From: Stercorarius parasiticus
Taxonomy: Eukaryota > Chordata > Aves > Charadriiformes > Stercorariidae
Direction: 5' to 3'
NCBI GenBank assembly: GCA_013396915.1
Contig: VWZL01002220.1
Location: 378,697-442,696 of the forward strand
DNA: 64,000 nt
The notes beneath the pieces were generated by a model. It saw nothing but the letters and a program-made list of their open reading frames with translations, made no database searches and had not been told where the DNA came from. Of the stretch, positions 51,723-64,000 are shown one piece after another (the stretch's first letter is position 1; the number at the start of each line of letters is the position of its first letter). A program made the position numbers and the translations under genes.

Positions 51723-53714
51723 AGTGCTAAGTGTGCAGGGACAGTGTATTATAAACTCATATTTCAGGTTTAATTCTTCATACAACATTGCACGTGAGTG
51801 AATGAATGAATAAACCTGTTGTTTGAATATTGCTATAACTATTCCTGCTGCTGTACACAAAGCGGATGAAACATCAAAGCACAGTAGATATAATGAAACA
51901 CAGTGCTGTAACCAAAGCAGAGTGACTAGTTGGCTTGGCTTGGCACAGATTTGTGAATACTTTGCTATATGCAGAGCATACAAGACCTTTGCATGAATTT
52001 ATACAAGAAGGGAAAGTATTATTTAGAGCCAGGTTTAGGTTTTAAATGTGCGTGTGCTACTACAAAAACCTAGCAGAAGCAATCGGTTGTTGTTAGAAAT
52101 GTTAAACGAAGGCATTGCTGCGTGTCATTGCTCTGTTAGGATTTAGAGGCACTTCGGGGAAAAAGTGTATAGAACCAGCTGCACTGATACAAAGGGACTG
52201 AACTCTCCTCTTAATGACATTGACACATCATGGCTGGCAGAATAGCAGAAATACCTAAATTAAAAGATAATTTGTGTATCTCCACATTGTGCGGCAGTCT
52301 GACATATTCTGAGTTGCCTTCAGTGGGACCGCACAGATGTTACAGAGGAGACAGTAAGCCAGTTCTCATCACTTCACAGCATATGTTTTGCTGTACTGCT
52401 CAGATCTGCTTGGCTTTACTAGCCAAATTCAAAACGCGTGAAATGTCAGTGATTTCTCTCTAGTTGTAACCATTTACTCCATGGCAAAATTGAATCACTG
52501 GGAGAAAGGGAAAAAAACAGGTGATGGGTGAATGTAAACAAGAGAAAAACAATGGGGATTCTCCTCGAAAAATGTTCAAGAGAGTTATTCGCACTGAAAC
52601 AATAAAGGACATCTCAAATGCTAAACAGTTCAATGTCCTACCCAATAAACCATACTTAACAGACTGTACAAATTAAGACCATTATAAATGAATTCAACCC
52701 CCCACCCCCCATACAGCGTTAATCAAATATAGAATCAAGGCAGACGGAACCCCAAGTACCAAAGAAAACATCTCATGTCTCAGTTGTACTCAGTCAACCA
52801 GGAGAACAGATGGCCCTTAATAGCATGCCCTGAAATGTCTAATTACACGAGAAACTTTGTATAGTTTTTCTGGACTTTTAATTGGTCCCCCAACTGTGTG
52901 TGAAGAGAGCCAAATGTTTTAATAGATTAAATAATAAATATCAAGATAGACTGTGTTACAGCATGTACAAGACCTTGCTAGGTTATTGTTAACGTGGATT
53001 TAAAAAATATGGCAGTGCAGGGAGAGATTCAGCCCTGAGAGTCCAGACTATCATGCAGACAAGCTATATTAATTTCTTTGTAAGTCCTCCTCATAACAAG
53101 TTGGGTACCTTGCCATCCCACAAAATAGAGACAAGAAGGTGTATATGATAACAGACTAAGGGTCACTAAGAATCTAGCCTACATAAATGACATGAGAGGA
53201 GCAATGGCCAGTAACTATAGCAACCAATAAAACCCTAAGAGGAAAGGGGAATGGAGGTAACACATCAGCACGCGGACTGAAATGTAACAATATAACTAAA
53301 AGATTAACAATATATTGCAAAAATCTAATCTGCAGAAATAAGAAAATGTTTCATTTATATTATTAAAAGAATTCAGGTATATTTAACGACTGAGATGTAG
53401 TTAAGTACCTAAACAGTTGCAAAACAATGTATAATCAAGCTCACAAACTATAGTTAACAAACAAGACACAGTAAATAAGCATTAAGTGAGGCAAGAAAAA
53501 ATCAGCACAGCAAATGTGTTTTTCAGTGTGCACTGAATTCAGAAGCTTACCTAGAGATACAGGATCTATACCTCTATTGCCCAAAGCCTCGTATAATGTT
53601 TCCCTTTAGTAATAAAGGCCACACAAAAGCATTGGAGTTCTGCTATTTCGGTCAATCAAATCATTTAATCCAGGTTGTGATCATGCTGTTTAATCGCATT
53701 AAATTTTGTGCTGT
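51723..53714. other. intergenic, no gene identified
   Basis: AT-rich unique-looking DNA. There is a short C-rich run at about 52699-52709. No exon or repeat family recognised. Confidence 0.35.
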
Positions 53715-53921
53715 GATTAGAAAAGCTGTTCCAAAACGTTGTTGCTGCCATGCTTAGAAACCTTCTTTTCAGCATAAATTATTAATGGCCAGTTTATATC
53801 CATTTGTTCTTATGCCAGCAGTGGCTATTAGTTCAAATAGCTTTTCTCTGGTGTATTCATGCGCAATATTATAGACACACAACATTTCGTTAGGCTGTGA
53901 AAGCCAAGTTCCCCTCAGAAG
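53715..53921 (-). mobile_element. ancient CR1-type LINE fragment (ORF2 end / 3' UTR)
   Basis: 'ggccagtttatatccatttgttcttatgcca' (about 53789-53818), then 'agttcaaatagcttttctctggtgtatt' and 'gttaggctgtgaaagccaagttcccctcag', corresponds with moderate divergence to the antisense of the old CR1/L3-like LINE ('ggccagtttatatccatttgttcttgtgccaa...agcttaaatagctc...ggttaggctaaacaagccaag'). It carries indels and no open frame. It is directly followed by a younger CR1 copy. Confidence 0.8.
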
Positions 53922-54198
53922 ATAGAATCACAGAATAGTTTGGGTTGGAAGGGACCTTAAAGATCATCTAGTCCAACCCCCCTGTCACGGGCAGGGACAC
54001 CTCTCACTAGACCAGATTGCTAAAAGCCCCATCCAACCTGGTCTTGAACACCTCCAGGGATGGGGCATCCACAACTTCCCTGGGCAACCTCTTACAGTGT
54101 CTCAACACCCTCACAGTAAAGAATTTCTTCCTAATATCTAATCTAAATCTATCCTCTTTTAGTTTAAACTGTTGCCCCTTGTCTATGGTTCCAACAGG
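53922..54198 (-). mobile_element. CR1 LINE 3' end, truncated
   Basis: Antisense avian-type CR1: 'agaatcacagaatagtttgggttggaagggaccttaaagatcatctag', 'gggcagggacacctctcactagacc', 'ctccagggatggggcatcc', 'aaagaatttcttcctaat', 'ttgccccttgtctatggttcc'. It is 5'-truncated at about 54198 and lies next to, and probably at the broken edge of, the older CR1-type fragment. Confidence 0.96.
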
Positions 54199-57100
54199 TG
54201 AGCTAATTTACTGCAGAAGCTCTAGAAACTACTCCTTAATCCTCAGTCTTGTGTTTTATGCTACTGAATGTTATCCCATTTCTATTAACTCAATCATCAA
54301 CTGAACACATCATGGTGAGAAATCTATATCCCAGTTATGGCTGTTATTCTGTTATGCTTGTTAGTCCTGTACGTGTGGCTATGTAGTAATAACTGAGCCT
54401 TATTATTATTTATACACGTCCCCTAGCATATACCTGGAAAATTGTAATCCCAGTAACAAGAATTTACTAGAAATATATAGAGTGAGGAAATTTACAGTGC
54501 TAGGCCTATTTCCAGCCAGCAGTTAACTTAAGAGCTCCCTCTCTAGGTAGCACTACAGATGTTTTCTGAACCTGTTTGTCCCTGAGGTTCCTAGTGCTCA
54601 TCGCCCAAGCACAGGGACACTCTATAAAACCCATTCCCTGCCCTTTCATGCAGGTCCTAGTTGCTACCTGTATAGGGGTTCCAACTTTGCATGAGGCCTG
54701 GCTTTCGGGTACTGCCCTCTCATGCCCATTTCTGTCACTTAAAGCATGAAACAGCTAAATTGCACTTGATGAGGTTGTCAGACCCCACTCCCCGGCCCCT
54801 CCTTGATTCAAAAAGGTTTGGTCCAGCTGCACTTCTGCAATGCATAGACAAGCACCCAGTAGACAAAATGGTTATGTCTATACCAGTAAACGAAGGTCCA
54901 AAGTCATTGGCTAATCCTCAGGCCAACTGGCTTTGAGTGGCTGTGCCCATACTCTTCATTGTTCTCAGCCTCCAAAATGAGGTGGCCTCTTCCAAACTGC
55001 CTGTTGTGAATGGACGCTGGCACGGGCCAGCCTGTGCTGTGGAGCTGCTCAGGAGGGTACCAGTTTGCTCAGGTCAAAATGTACCAAGGACTGGTTTAAC
55101 GATTCATCAATGCACGCATTTGATTGCATCAGTTTAAATTATCATTGAAATTATCACTGAAGACAGTCACAATGATGCTCATACTCTCACTATTCAAGTT
55201 ACAGCACCCATATGCACATATTTTCCCTTGTGCTCCTGAGAATTATCCCTTCTCAGGGTTGGGTATTCGAAGCCATGACAAAGCCTTTATTTGCAGCTAT
55301 CAGAAGATCTGGGAGCTCAAGAACTTCTAAGATTGTAGTTCCTGAAGTTCAGAGATTTATGCCTAGCAATTAGCATTTTTGTGTCTCCAGATGTAACCTG
55401 TCCCTGGCATACAGGCCACCTGCATGTGGTGCAGAGGCCTGTGGGATCAGTCCCTTTGTGTAATGATTTCCAGAGCCTGACAAAGTTTCCTTGTACTTCA
55501 AAAGGTCTCCAAAGAAGTACAACAGAGATAGCCTCAATTAAAAGTGTAAAGAGCTAAAAACTAAATTATCTACTCTTTAAGTATCATGACAACTGCACTG
55601 CTAGAGGCAAAGCTGTACTATTGGAAGTCTTCCAGGGTGGAAAAATAGGATAAGAAATAGGATAAGAGAAGTAGCATTAGAGAACCACAAAGCCCTGTAT
55701 TACTCACAGGATGCTTGCTCTGCAAGATGTCCAAAGGAAAGAAGATTGCTAAAATGATGGTAAAAGGGGAAGGCAGAGGAAAGCTGAGCTTGGAGGAAAG
55801 AAAACTAGTATCAGCAATCCCAGGAGCTTCAAAATACTTCTATATATTGTCCAACTTGTCCTGTTCTTATGCTGAAGGGAGAGTCAGACCATGGGAATTC
55901 AAATAAGGAAATATTGCAGCAGTCAGAAAGGGCCATGAGAAAGCAAATTATAGATAAGAAAAGAAGAAAATTATTTGGAAATACTATTTTGCATGATAAT
56001 CAACAAGCCAAATAACATTCTGGATGAAATCACCTTACACAAATAGGGAAGGTGAAACACAACAGGCCTATAATTGAATACAGTCCTAACTGAGATGACT
56101 ACTTCTGATAAGTGTTCAGCACAGAGGATTGCAAGTTCATAAAAGAAACAAGAGAAAGCACATCCCAGAGACACCTACATGTGTGATCACTGCTTAACCA
56201 GTCAAGCAGATGAATAAATCAAGTTAAGTATATTAAAATTCTTAGCATTAGATTAGAAAAAGGGCAGAAAAAAACTCGTTTGCAAGAGAACAGATTTATT
56301 TCTACAGAATAAGAAATATGAAGGAGCCTTCTTTGTAAAACTATGGAAACGGTTCTTAACCAGCAATACATAGTGTAGTTCTGCAGATAGTTCTGCAGGT
56401 ATTCTGCATTTAAATTAGATGTGTGCAGAAGTTGGGAGTTGCTATCAAAACGGGATAAGCCATCTGGGCAGTGTGACAATTTGTTTGCTATTTCCCATCT
56501 AGTTGTGTATTTGCTTTACTGTTTTTTAATTTTTCATTCCCTACCTCTGCAATTCTCTCCTTCTTCAAAATAAAAACAGGCAGATTGAGGCAGAGGTATT
56601 GTTTACTGGGTGCTTATTAAACGGTGGCAGTTAAACAAACTGATTAGGGTTTCAGAAACCATAACACAACCAATCTAGATCAAGGCACAAGGTCACATTG
56701 TCAAATTAAACCTCGTTTCCTGTGGTTTTCAATGGTTACCTCTGGGCTTTCAAATTAGACTAGACAAGGAATCCAGTGATTGCAAGCCTGTCACATTACA
56801 GATAGATATTACTTTAATTGAAGTATCTGTCCACTGAAAGGCACTTTATGCATTAGAATAGTTTCCAGACCTTCACATTCTAAAAGATACCATTTCTTCT
56901 CTATAGAAGAGAGAAGTCTAAGTCTTATTTCAGTCTAAGATCTTGGTAACGCAGGTTCCAAGGAAACAGTTTTATATGCAATAAATTGGAGTCTAGCATA
57001 ACAATATTGTGAAAGCAGAAGATTACATAAAAAATCTAAAGTCAAATTGTCAACACATTGAAACAGAGGGTTATAGCAAAAGATTATTTTTAATCATTTG

Positions 57101-57344
57101 CCTGCATTTCCCCAGATTTAAGCCAAGTTATTGTAGGCAACATAGTATTCACAACATTTTATACACAAATAACAATGTAATTACATAGTGATTACAGAGT
57201 TCTAGACACTTAGAATGGAAAATGTCACAAACACTATGACTGCTTGGCATAATATCAGTGTAAAGATGCATTATCTAATAGCTTCAGAATATTCAGTCAT
57301 GCCTATGGAACGGTTATGAAATCCTCTGCTCTGGGTTTAGAATG
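54199..57344. other. intergenic, no gene identified
   Basis: A GC-richer stretch at about 54.5-55.1 kb has an 81- and a 66-codon open frame back to back, without recognisable motifs. The rest is AT-rich. The stretch at 56590-56850 is rich in ATTA/TTAAT motifs and is noted separately. Confidence 0.35.
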
Positions 57345-57402
57345 GAGATATATGTATGTCTGTGTGTGTACATACACGCGCGCACCTATAATGGTGTGTG
57401 TG
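57345..57402. repeat. TG/TATG-rich microsatellite
   Basis: 'gagatatatgtatgtctgtg', 'tgtgtacatacacgcgcgca' and a second 'tggtgtgtgtga' cluster. The first part is roughly self-complementary (TGTGTGTA / TACATACA). Confidence 0.8.
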
Positions 57403-57462
57403 AATGAGGAAATGGGATGTTCTTTGGGATGTTCTCATTTACCTTTTAATCAGAAGTAAAAA

Positions 57463-57530
57463 GGGCAGGGGAGCTGGAACTAGATGATCTTTAAGGTCCC
57501 TTCCAACCCAAACCATTCTGTGGTTCTGTG
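57463..57530 (+). mobile_element. CR1 LINE, terminal 3' fragment
   Basis: 'gcaggggagctggaactagatgatctttaaggtcccttccaacccaaaccattctgtggttctgtg' is the last ~68 bp of an avian CR1 in sense orientation (the phrase is broken here only by position: 57465-57530). It is very short, consistent with strong 5' truncation. Confidence 0.93.
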
Positions 57531-60500
57531 TGAGTTGTGAAGGCTCTTATAGAAACTATTAGTGTTTGAAGAAAACAGTAAGCATGCACAATAAAAAGAT
57601 GTTGTAATAGTCATGAAATTATCAACTAAAAATATGTTTGGACATGACAGAATTTCACTGTAATTATGGAAACAAAAGAAAATTAGTATAGAAGTAAAAC
57701 AGAGTCCTAAAGAGAAAGACATACTATTGCACAATTTCAATATTCAATTTAAAAACAAAAAAGGCAGAAAGAAAACAAACAGAAAAAGATTTAATATAAG
57801 AATTTTCTGTATATTCTTCATTGTAAGTTCAAATTTTCTTTTTCACAGAAAGAAAAAGAATGGAAAACAAAAATATTCCTTTGTACTTAGGTTAGGAAGC
57901 TGTTAACATCTCAGATATCACTCTCTTAAGTATTTGATCCTAGTTAAAACTGGAGGGAGAAATATGAATTATAAATCACCTCAACTGCCTGGCCAAAATG
58001 AGTATGATCTTTAGCTCGCTTTGAATCAATTCAGACTGCATATAAATAAACAAGTACCAAAATGTGATGACCCAAGATTGTTTGTGGCTTTCCCACAGTA
58101 CCGAGGAGCCAACTCTCACAAGTGGTATTTGCAGTAAGTGGGAAGCGATGGTACAAAGCTAGTGGGAGAGAAAGGAAATGCTGTGAGGGAGGAGATAAGG
58201 AGAGAGCACCAACAGGGAAAAAGGGAGTCAGAATCCAAAAACAGCACAGTTTTTCCAGGAATTGAAGTAGGTCTCTAGCTAAAGAAATAGTTACGAAATA
58301 ATAGTGTAGTATTGAAATGTGAGGCCTCCATCAGATACCTAAGAGCAGAGGCCCATGTTCATAACTTAGTACTTTACAAAGACTATTACAGTGAGATAGG
58401 AAAAAAAGAAGCATTTCTGTAAGTTAAAAACACATTCATAAGTTGTTTGGAGATTTTTCCCAAGTTTCTGGATGATCTAAAACTAGGTCCAAATGGGGAA
58501 AGCAGCCCATGGGAGAAGAGGTAAATCTGTCCCAACCATAGTGCCAGGATAAAAAAATATAGTGACTTTTAAATAACTTGAGGGTTTTCTTCCTTTGGAA
58601 CACAGTAAAAACTTCTTGCTTAAATTAAGACCAGCATTTTTATAAATGATGTGTAGAGTTGAGTGGGAATTTTTCAAAATTAAAAACCAACTCAATGACA
58701 ACCTCCAAACCTAAAAGCAGAAGTTGAAATATTTCAGCTTGCCACTGGGAGATGAAATATTTAGTTTGGGACTGGGTTACAGAGCACTGAGGTGGTTAAC
58801 TTTCATAAACTGAGTTAAAACAGAGTGGAGGCACAAAGACCAGCTCTTCAGGAGTCAGTACAGTAGCTCAAAATCCAGAGTAAATTGGACGAAGATGAAA
58901 CTAAAGGCATTGGTTAAGCTCTCAGTGAACTCGGTACCTGGAAATGTCAGAAGAGTTGTTTATCTTAGAATGACAAAACAAAACAAAACAATGGGATGCT
59001 ATGAAATTTTATTTCTGTGTAAAAAAAAGTGTCAATATTTCTTTTGTCTGACAGTACAAATTTTGAAACCCTGATATTTTCACAGGATGTAAGTATTAAT
59101 TTGCAGCCAATTCTGATAAATTGAAACACTGCATACTGTTTAGCAAAGGACACGTGAGCAATGGTGTGAGAGGAGAGCCAGGTAAAGCTCCGAGATGCAT
59201 GTCTTGACCCTTGCCTTAGGGTGGATACCAGAAGACCAAAAAGCTCTTTCAACTCAAAGCCAGATTTTATTGAAATATAAACCAAAATAATTAACCTTTA
59301 AAAGAGAGAAAACTTAGAGTGACCAAATTAAGATGGATCAGAAATAAAATTTTATATAAACCAATCTCCTTTCTCATATACTTAAAGGCAGGTTCTTGCT
59401 TCTCTGCTTGGTTACTGTGATCACAGTAGATTTTGATTTGCAGCCAGCTCCCTCTGATCCCTAAAAAGTTTCTCTCTGACACTGTGGGGGTTGAGTTATG
59501 GGTGAGTCAGGTCCCTGCTCCCTTCAGCACTATCTCCATGAGCTCCTGCCTCTTGCCATGACTTTCTCACCCACAGACACCCCCTGGGGCCGATGACCAT
59601 CTCCCCGCCCTCTGGAGGCACCACCTGAGCTCACCACTCTCTGCTGAATGGCACATCACGTTACAGGCGATCTGAGAACAAATTGTCCAGCACATGTGCC
59701 ACAATCTGTTTTTATTTAGTTTTAGAATCTGCTATTTGGACCACACAGCTATACTGTTTGGCAAGATGACAGCTTTCTGATTTAGTGAGCAGAAAAGTAT
59801 CATATATTTGACTACGTGAGCGGAATGTTGTTTCCTCTTTGTGAATCCAATATTAATTAGCTTTTTCTCTGTATAAGGGTTTTTTTCTCAAAGAAGACGA
59901 AACTTCTGATGAAGTCTTTCAGAAGTTTAAAGACTTTATTTAAGTTGTGCTCAAAGTATTTAACAGCTTTTACATCAGCGTGATAAATTTTGACTTTTTA
60001 GTGGGTACCATTTTTATAGCAGCAAATTAAGGAAAAGGTTTAAGAGCTGTCACCTCCAACAATTTCAATTTTATTCAAACTAGCACAAAGAAAATTGCCT
60101 GAACCAAGAAAAAGAATGTAGATGTATAGTGATGATCATACTAGCGGCTTGGAGGTGATGAGAGCAATGCTGAGTGCCAATATTCTGCTCGTGGAAGAAG
60201 GCACTGAACAAAAGACTCAAAGACAGAGAGGTCTCCCTGAAGTATTCACCACATGCTACATCCAGGAAGATGTATTGAATCAATATGATCTATGCCCAGT
60301 TCAGGCCACTTAACTACAGAGAGTTAATTACAATAAAAGCTGCAATTTTTGCTGAAGGAATTGGTTACGCCTATCAAAAATGTTTTCTTGCTATTGTAGA
60401 TTACTTCAGGATTATCTGTAACTCTTGTTCAGTACACAGACTAGAGCCAATAGCATTATGTGTAGACATCCTTAGTGAGACGTTGTAGATGCAGTACGTT

Positions 60501-63129
60501 TACATTTATGAAAAAGGAGAATGTTTCCATTACATTATTCACGTAAGTAAATTTAAACATCTGAGTGGAAAATACAGGCCCAAATTGGGAACGTATTTGT
60601 GCAGTCACAAAAATTACTTGCAAAATCAAGTGTTCATTCACACAGATTTCCATTACAAAGGAAAATGATGGTATTTCTATATAGAAACAAGCTCACTTCA
60701 ATTTGCCGTCTGATGATGAGATTTGCATATCTAAAAGCAGGAATGTGATAGATGCAGAATTCAGTTTTCATTAACATCTTTCTCAATGAATGGACAAACT
60801 TGTGTTTTCTGAGAATGTCTCTGGAGTATCTCAGAGGATGCAGCATTAGTTGATAAGATACCAGATTTACTTTTAAATAGATTATGAAAAAAGGCATTAG
60901 AGTATGGAAACAACCATGGATTGTAACGATTTGGTTATTTCACTGTTTTGTGGAGTCATTCAAAAAGAAAATATTGTGTAGCAAGTCCAAGTAATTAAAA
61001 GGTATATAAAATGGACATATGGTGCTAAAACCTCAAGATAAATATAGATAAGAGATCCATAAAGAAAATACTGGAAAAATAATTGAAAAAGAGCTATCTG
61101 TACAGCCATCTGGTTAAAAGCATTAGTCATGGACTACATCCAGTATTGGCTTGAGCAAACAGCGAACCTATGCTTTAGAGAGAAAACAAGGCAAGCACTT
61201 TGTAATTGAGTAAAATGGCACACGGGGATAGTTTAGAGAAGCTTCCACTTTTGTTGCACCTAATCCTTTTAGGAGATCCATGATGACAATAACATTTAAT
61301 AAACAAGTACCAGTCTTAACTTACTAAAAGTCACGTTCTTTACTGGATTTTCTTCCAGTGGCCTTCCATCATGAAAATCTGTTTTTCTTCAGGATGTCTT
61401 CTGAATAAATGAAATTTTAATTCAGAGTGGTACTCTGTTAGAATAAAAAATGAAAGTTGATTTAAATTATCTTTCTATACATACAGAGAAAATCTACATG
61501 TTCAAGTGGAAAGGATTTCATTAATAAAAGAGGGAAATGAAGCCACAGATTTTTAAAAAAACCCCACTATATAATCAGTTAAAGCCTCAAAATCCTTAAA
61601 TTGCTAGGGAAATTTAATTCTCTCCTTGATTCCCTGTTTTAATAATTTTAAAGCCAGAAGGTTCCTTTAAGGCTTTCTAGCATTAGCATATCGCCCCAGG
61701 CTTTATGAGGAACCCTGATGTTTCTGTGGATGGTGTCAAAACCAAAATACATCCACATTCCTGGCTGCTTCTGAGCCTGGACTTGCCATCTGCATCTGAC
61801 ATTTGCCTGGGCCTTTATGGCACATCAACTCAATGCAATGTATTGCCGTGGAAAGATCACCGGGCGCTTCTGAGTGCTAGTGTCAAGCAGAAGTGCATGT
61901 TCAGACCCTGTAATCAGCCACATTGGTGCTTTTTCAGAAGGACTAATTCATGAGGGTGGAGTGGCCACTATGCTTCTGCTTATAGGTTAAGCTCGGGTAT
62001 CTGTGTAGCTCTGCACTGGGCAATGTAGATGTATTGTTTACTTTCCACAGTCAATGGGGAGAGAGAGGCGCTTCCCTAAGGCAATGAAGGGTATCTGTCT
62101 TCATGCCTATCTCAAGATGGGTTGAATCACCCTCTCAAAGACTGTGCTTCAGTCTGGGTCCTCCAGGACCTTCCTAAACCTTAAGAAAGCTTATCCCATT
62201 TGAAATGAAGGGAAATGATGTCCAGAAAATTATTCATTTCTTAGAATGAGTTGCAGTAGAGCTCTTTGTAATAAGATGCTCTGGCAATTCAAAATGGGAA
62301 AAAATGATGATTGGACAGAAACACAGCAGAGACCTATAGAGATGAGCACACTGGGATGACACATTTTGACCAGTTGGGACATATGAGGAATATGGACAAT
62401 CGTTACACCTTGTAAAAATGACATAGGATTCTAGAGGGAACTGAAGGAGAAGTGTGATCGAATGCTTTAATGTGCTACTTAACAATTTGATTTTTATTTA
62501 ATCAGAAAACCTGTTCTATCAGTCTTTAAGACTGTTCAAAGTGATGTCTTATAATCATTAATGAAATTTTGCTTAAATGAATAAATATGACAAAGTACTT
62601 TAGTGTCAAATCAACACTAAAGCATAAAGTCATTGTTTTACAGGGTGTTTGATGTATGCCAGAGTGCTGATAAATGAAAAAAAAATTAGATGCTCATGTA
62701 ACAATTGAGGGGTCCTGAAGAAAATCTCACCTAAATGTCAGTAGTATCTTTCTGCCAAACAAGATTGCTGTAACTGAAAACATCAGTAGTACTGAGATCT
62801 CCCATATGGATAGCATGTTCTATAAGATCAACACAATGATATGTGGCATCCCCTTCTAATGACTGCACAAATGACTTGCAGAGGGGAAGCTTATCCTCTG
62901 AATGCAGTAAGTTTCCACAGTACCTACATTTTTTGCTATTAAGAAATAAGTCAAAAGCATTACATTTTCAAAAGCATTTATTCTTATTCAAATACAATGT
63001 TTGTGTCTGATAAATACATATTTTTATTAGAAAAATTTTAATCTCTTGGATTTGTCCTTTGTGAATTGGTTATGGAGATAATTATAACCATAATTATATA
63101 TCATCTAAAGCCTCATGACCATACAGCTC
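57531..63129. other. intergenic, no gene identified
   Basis: 5.6 kb of AT-rich DNA with short open frames only. Contains a small (AAAAC)n stretch at about 58975-58990 and a GC-richer patch at about 59.5-59.65 kb. No repeat family, RNA gene or exon is recognised. Confidence 0.35.
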
Positions 63130-63880
63130 AATGAGGGTGAGAATGCTAGAAGGGACATCATGTCATCTTCTGATGTCTTTCAAAATGCCAGGAAGATACT
63201 TTATAGGACAAGGAAAATTAATTGACATTATTTATTTAGATTTTGAAACTGTCTTTGACAAAATCCCTCACATCAAACGGATAAAGGGATCAGTGATAAA
63301 GAAATTCAGCAGAAGCCAGGTGAGAGACAATTTGTTGCTATGGACTAGAAACTGGCTAAGAGTCAAAAAAAAAGGTGACTGCTGAGGTACAGCAAATATA
63401 TTCATAAGGTTTGTGCAGTTATATAGGTTTAGCAGGGTTCTGGGGAGGGTGATAAACAGCAAGACAGCAAATTATATAGGTCAAGCAAACCCAGGCAAAA
63501 CTAGAAGGACTAACATGGGGGAACAGGCAACGTAGTGAGGTGGCAATATGAAATTCAATGCTACGGTACATCTGGATGCAGTCCTAAATTACTAATCACA
63601 GCTCTCTAAGGATCACTGCTCAACAGAGATGAAAATCAGAAAGCAAATGTTAGGCTACAAAAGGCTGGTGTGAAGAATAAAGAGAAAAAGGTCATAAGCC
63701 CATTTATAAATCTAGATACATCTGCTGTGCTAGGAATACCATCCTCAGGTTAGCCTATCTCAAAATATAATCTTTCTAAGGATGCAGGTGGGAGTAATAA
63801 GAAACGTTAGGAAGAGACCAAAAAGTCTGTGCTAAGAAAGATGAGAACTGGAACTCTGTGCTTTACAGAGACCTCCTAAC
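63130..63880 (+). mobile_element. ancient CR1-group LINE reverse transcriptase remnant
   Basis: A short open frame contains LIDIIYLDFETVFDKIPH (63219-63272), a clear degenerate form of the LINE reverse transcriptase block (V)D(V)IYLDFxKAFDxVPH. It is followed by LLLWTRNWLR, corresponding to the W-x-x-NWL block. Downstream, 'atgaaattcaatg' at 63549 fits the MKFN block. 'aagcaaatgttaggctacaaaaggctggtg' and 'aaaaaggtcataagcccatttataaatct' (63640-63713) resemble the later ORF2 region before the RPHLEYC block. The copy is heavily decayed, with many stops, and its right edge is uncertain. Confidence 0.75.
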
Positions 63881-64000
63881 CTACTTTGTCTTATCTAAGT
63901 GAAGACTAGTGGTTAGGAAGATGAAAGGAATTTAATCTTACAAATGAGCGTGCTTCTCCCCTTCATGCTTCTGATACAGATTTTGGAGGAGGAGTATGTT

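Noticed and set aside
24880..64000. HTR1B or another receptor-like single-exon gene
   Set aside because: Searched the translated frames for a seven-helix receptor pattern; no frame is long enough or similar.
1..64000. CRISPR arrays, operons, tRNA or rRNA genes
   Set aside because: No regularly spaced repeats, no prokaryotic gene layout and no RNA-gene signatures seen; this is animal nuclear DNA.

Overview
This is a vertebrate nuclear window, almost certainly from a bird. It is AT-rich and has multi-exon gene structure with long introns and canonical GT-AG sites. Its recognisable interspersed repeats are overwhelmingly CR1 LINEs ending in the avian 'ATTCTATG'-type 3' tail. Alongside these fresh avian-type CR1 pieces sit badly decayed copies of the CR1 type that is abundant in turtles, which suits a bird better than a turtle or crocodile. 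No species can be named from the sequence.

The one gene I can support is MEI4, the meiotic double-strand-break formation factor, on the minus strand. Three coding exons are visible: exon 1 (24631-24589, inside a CpG island), exon 2 (15187-14939) and exon 3 (3713-3154). All splice sites are canonical and the phases join exactly (1, 1, then 0), giving 284 residues of continuous reading frame. The C-terminal exon or exons should lie to the left, beyond base 1. The intron lengths are 9,401 bp (intron 1) and 11,225 bp (intron 2), and at least 3,153 bp of intron 3 is in the window.

Layout: 1-3153 is intron 3; 3154-3713 is exon 3; 3714-14938 is intron 2, with two CR1 copies; 14939-15187 is exon 2; 15188-24588 is intron 1, ending just past a truncated CR1 and the edge of the CpG island; about 24280-24880 is the CpG-island promoter with exon 1. 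From about 24.9 kb to the end (roughly 39 kb) I find no exon, tRNA or rRNA. This stretch holds CR1 fragments of two ages, simple repeats, an ancient non-CR1 repeat, a perfect 15-bp-arm palindrome and otherwise unique AT-rich DNA. In human the neighbour upstream of MEI4 is HTR1B, a long way off, so this desert is what that synteny would predict; HTR1B itself is not in the window.

I did not find a new biological system. The observations most worth checking are the CpG-island first coding exon of MEI4, which gives an N-terminus longer than in mammals, the perfect palindrome at 51691-51722, the split ancient repeat around 48.7-49.36 kb, and an unassigned 80-codon open frame in intron 1.
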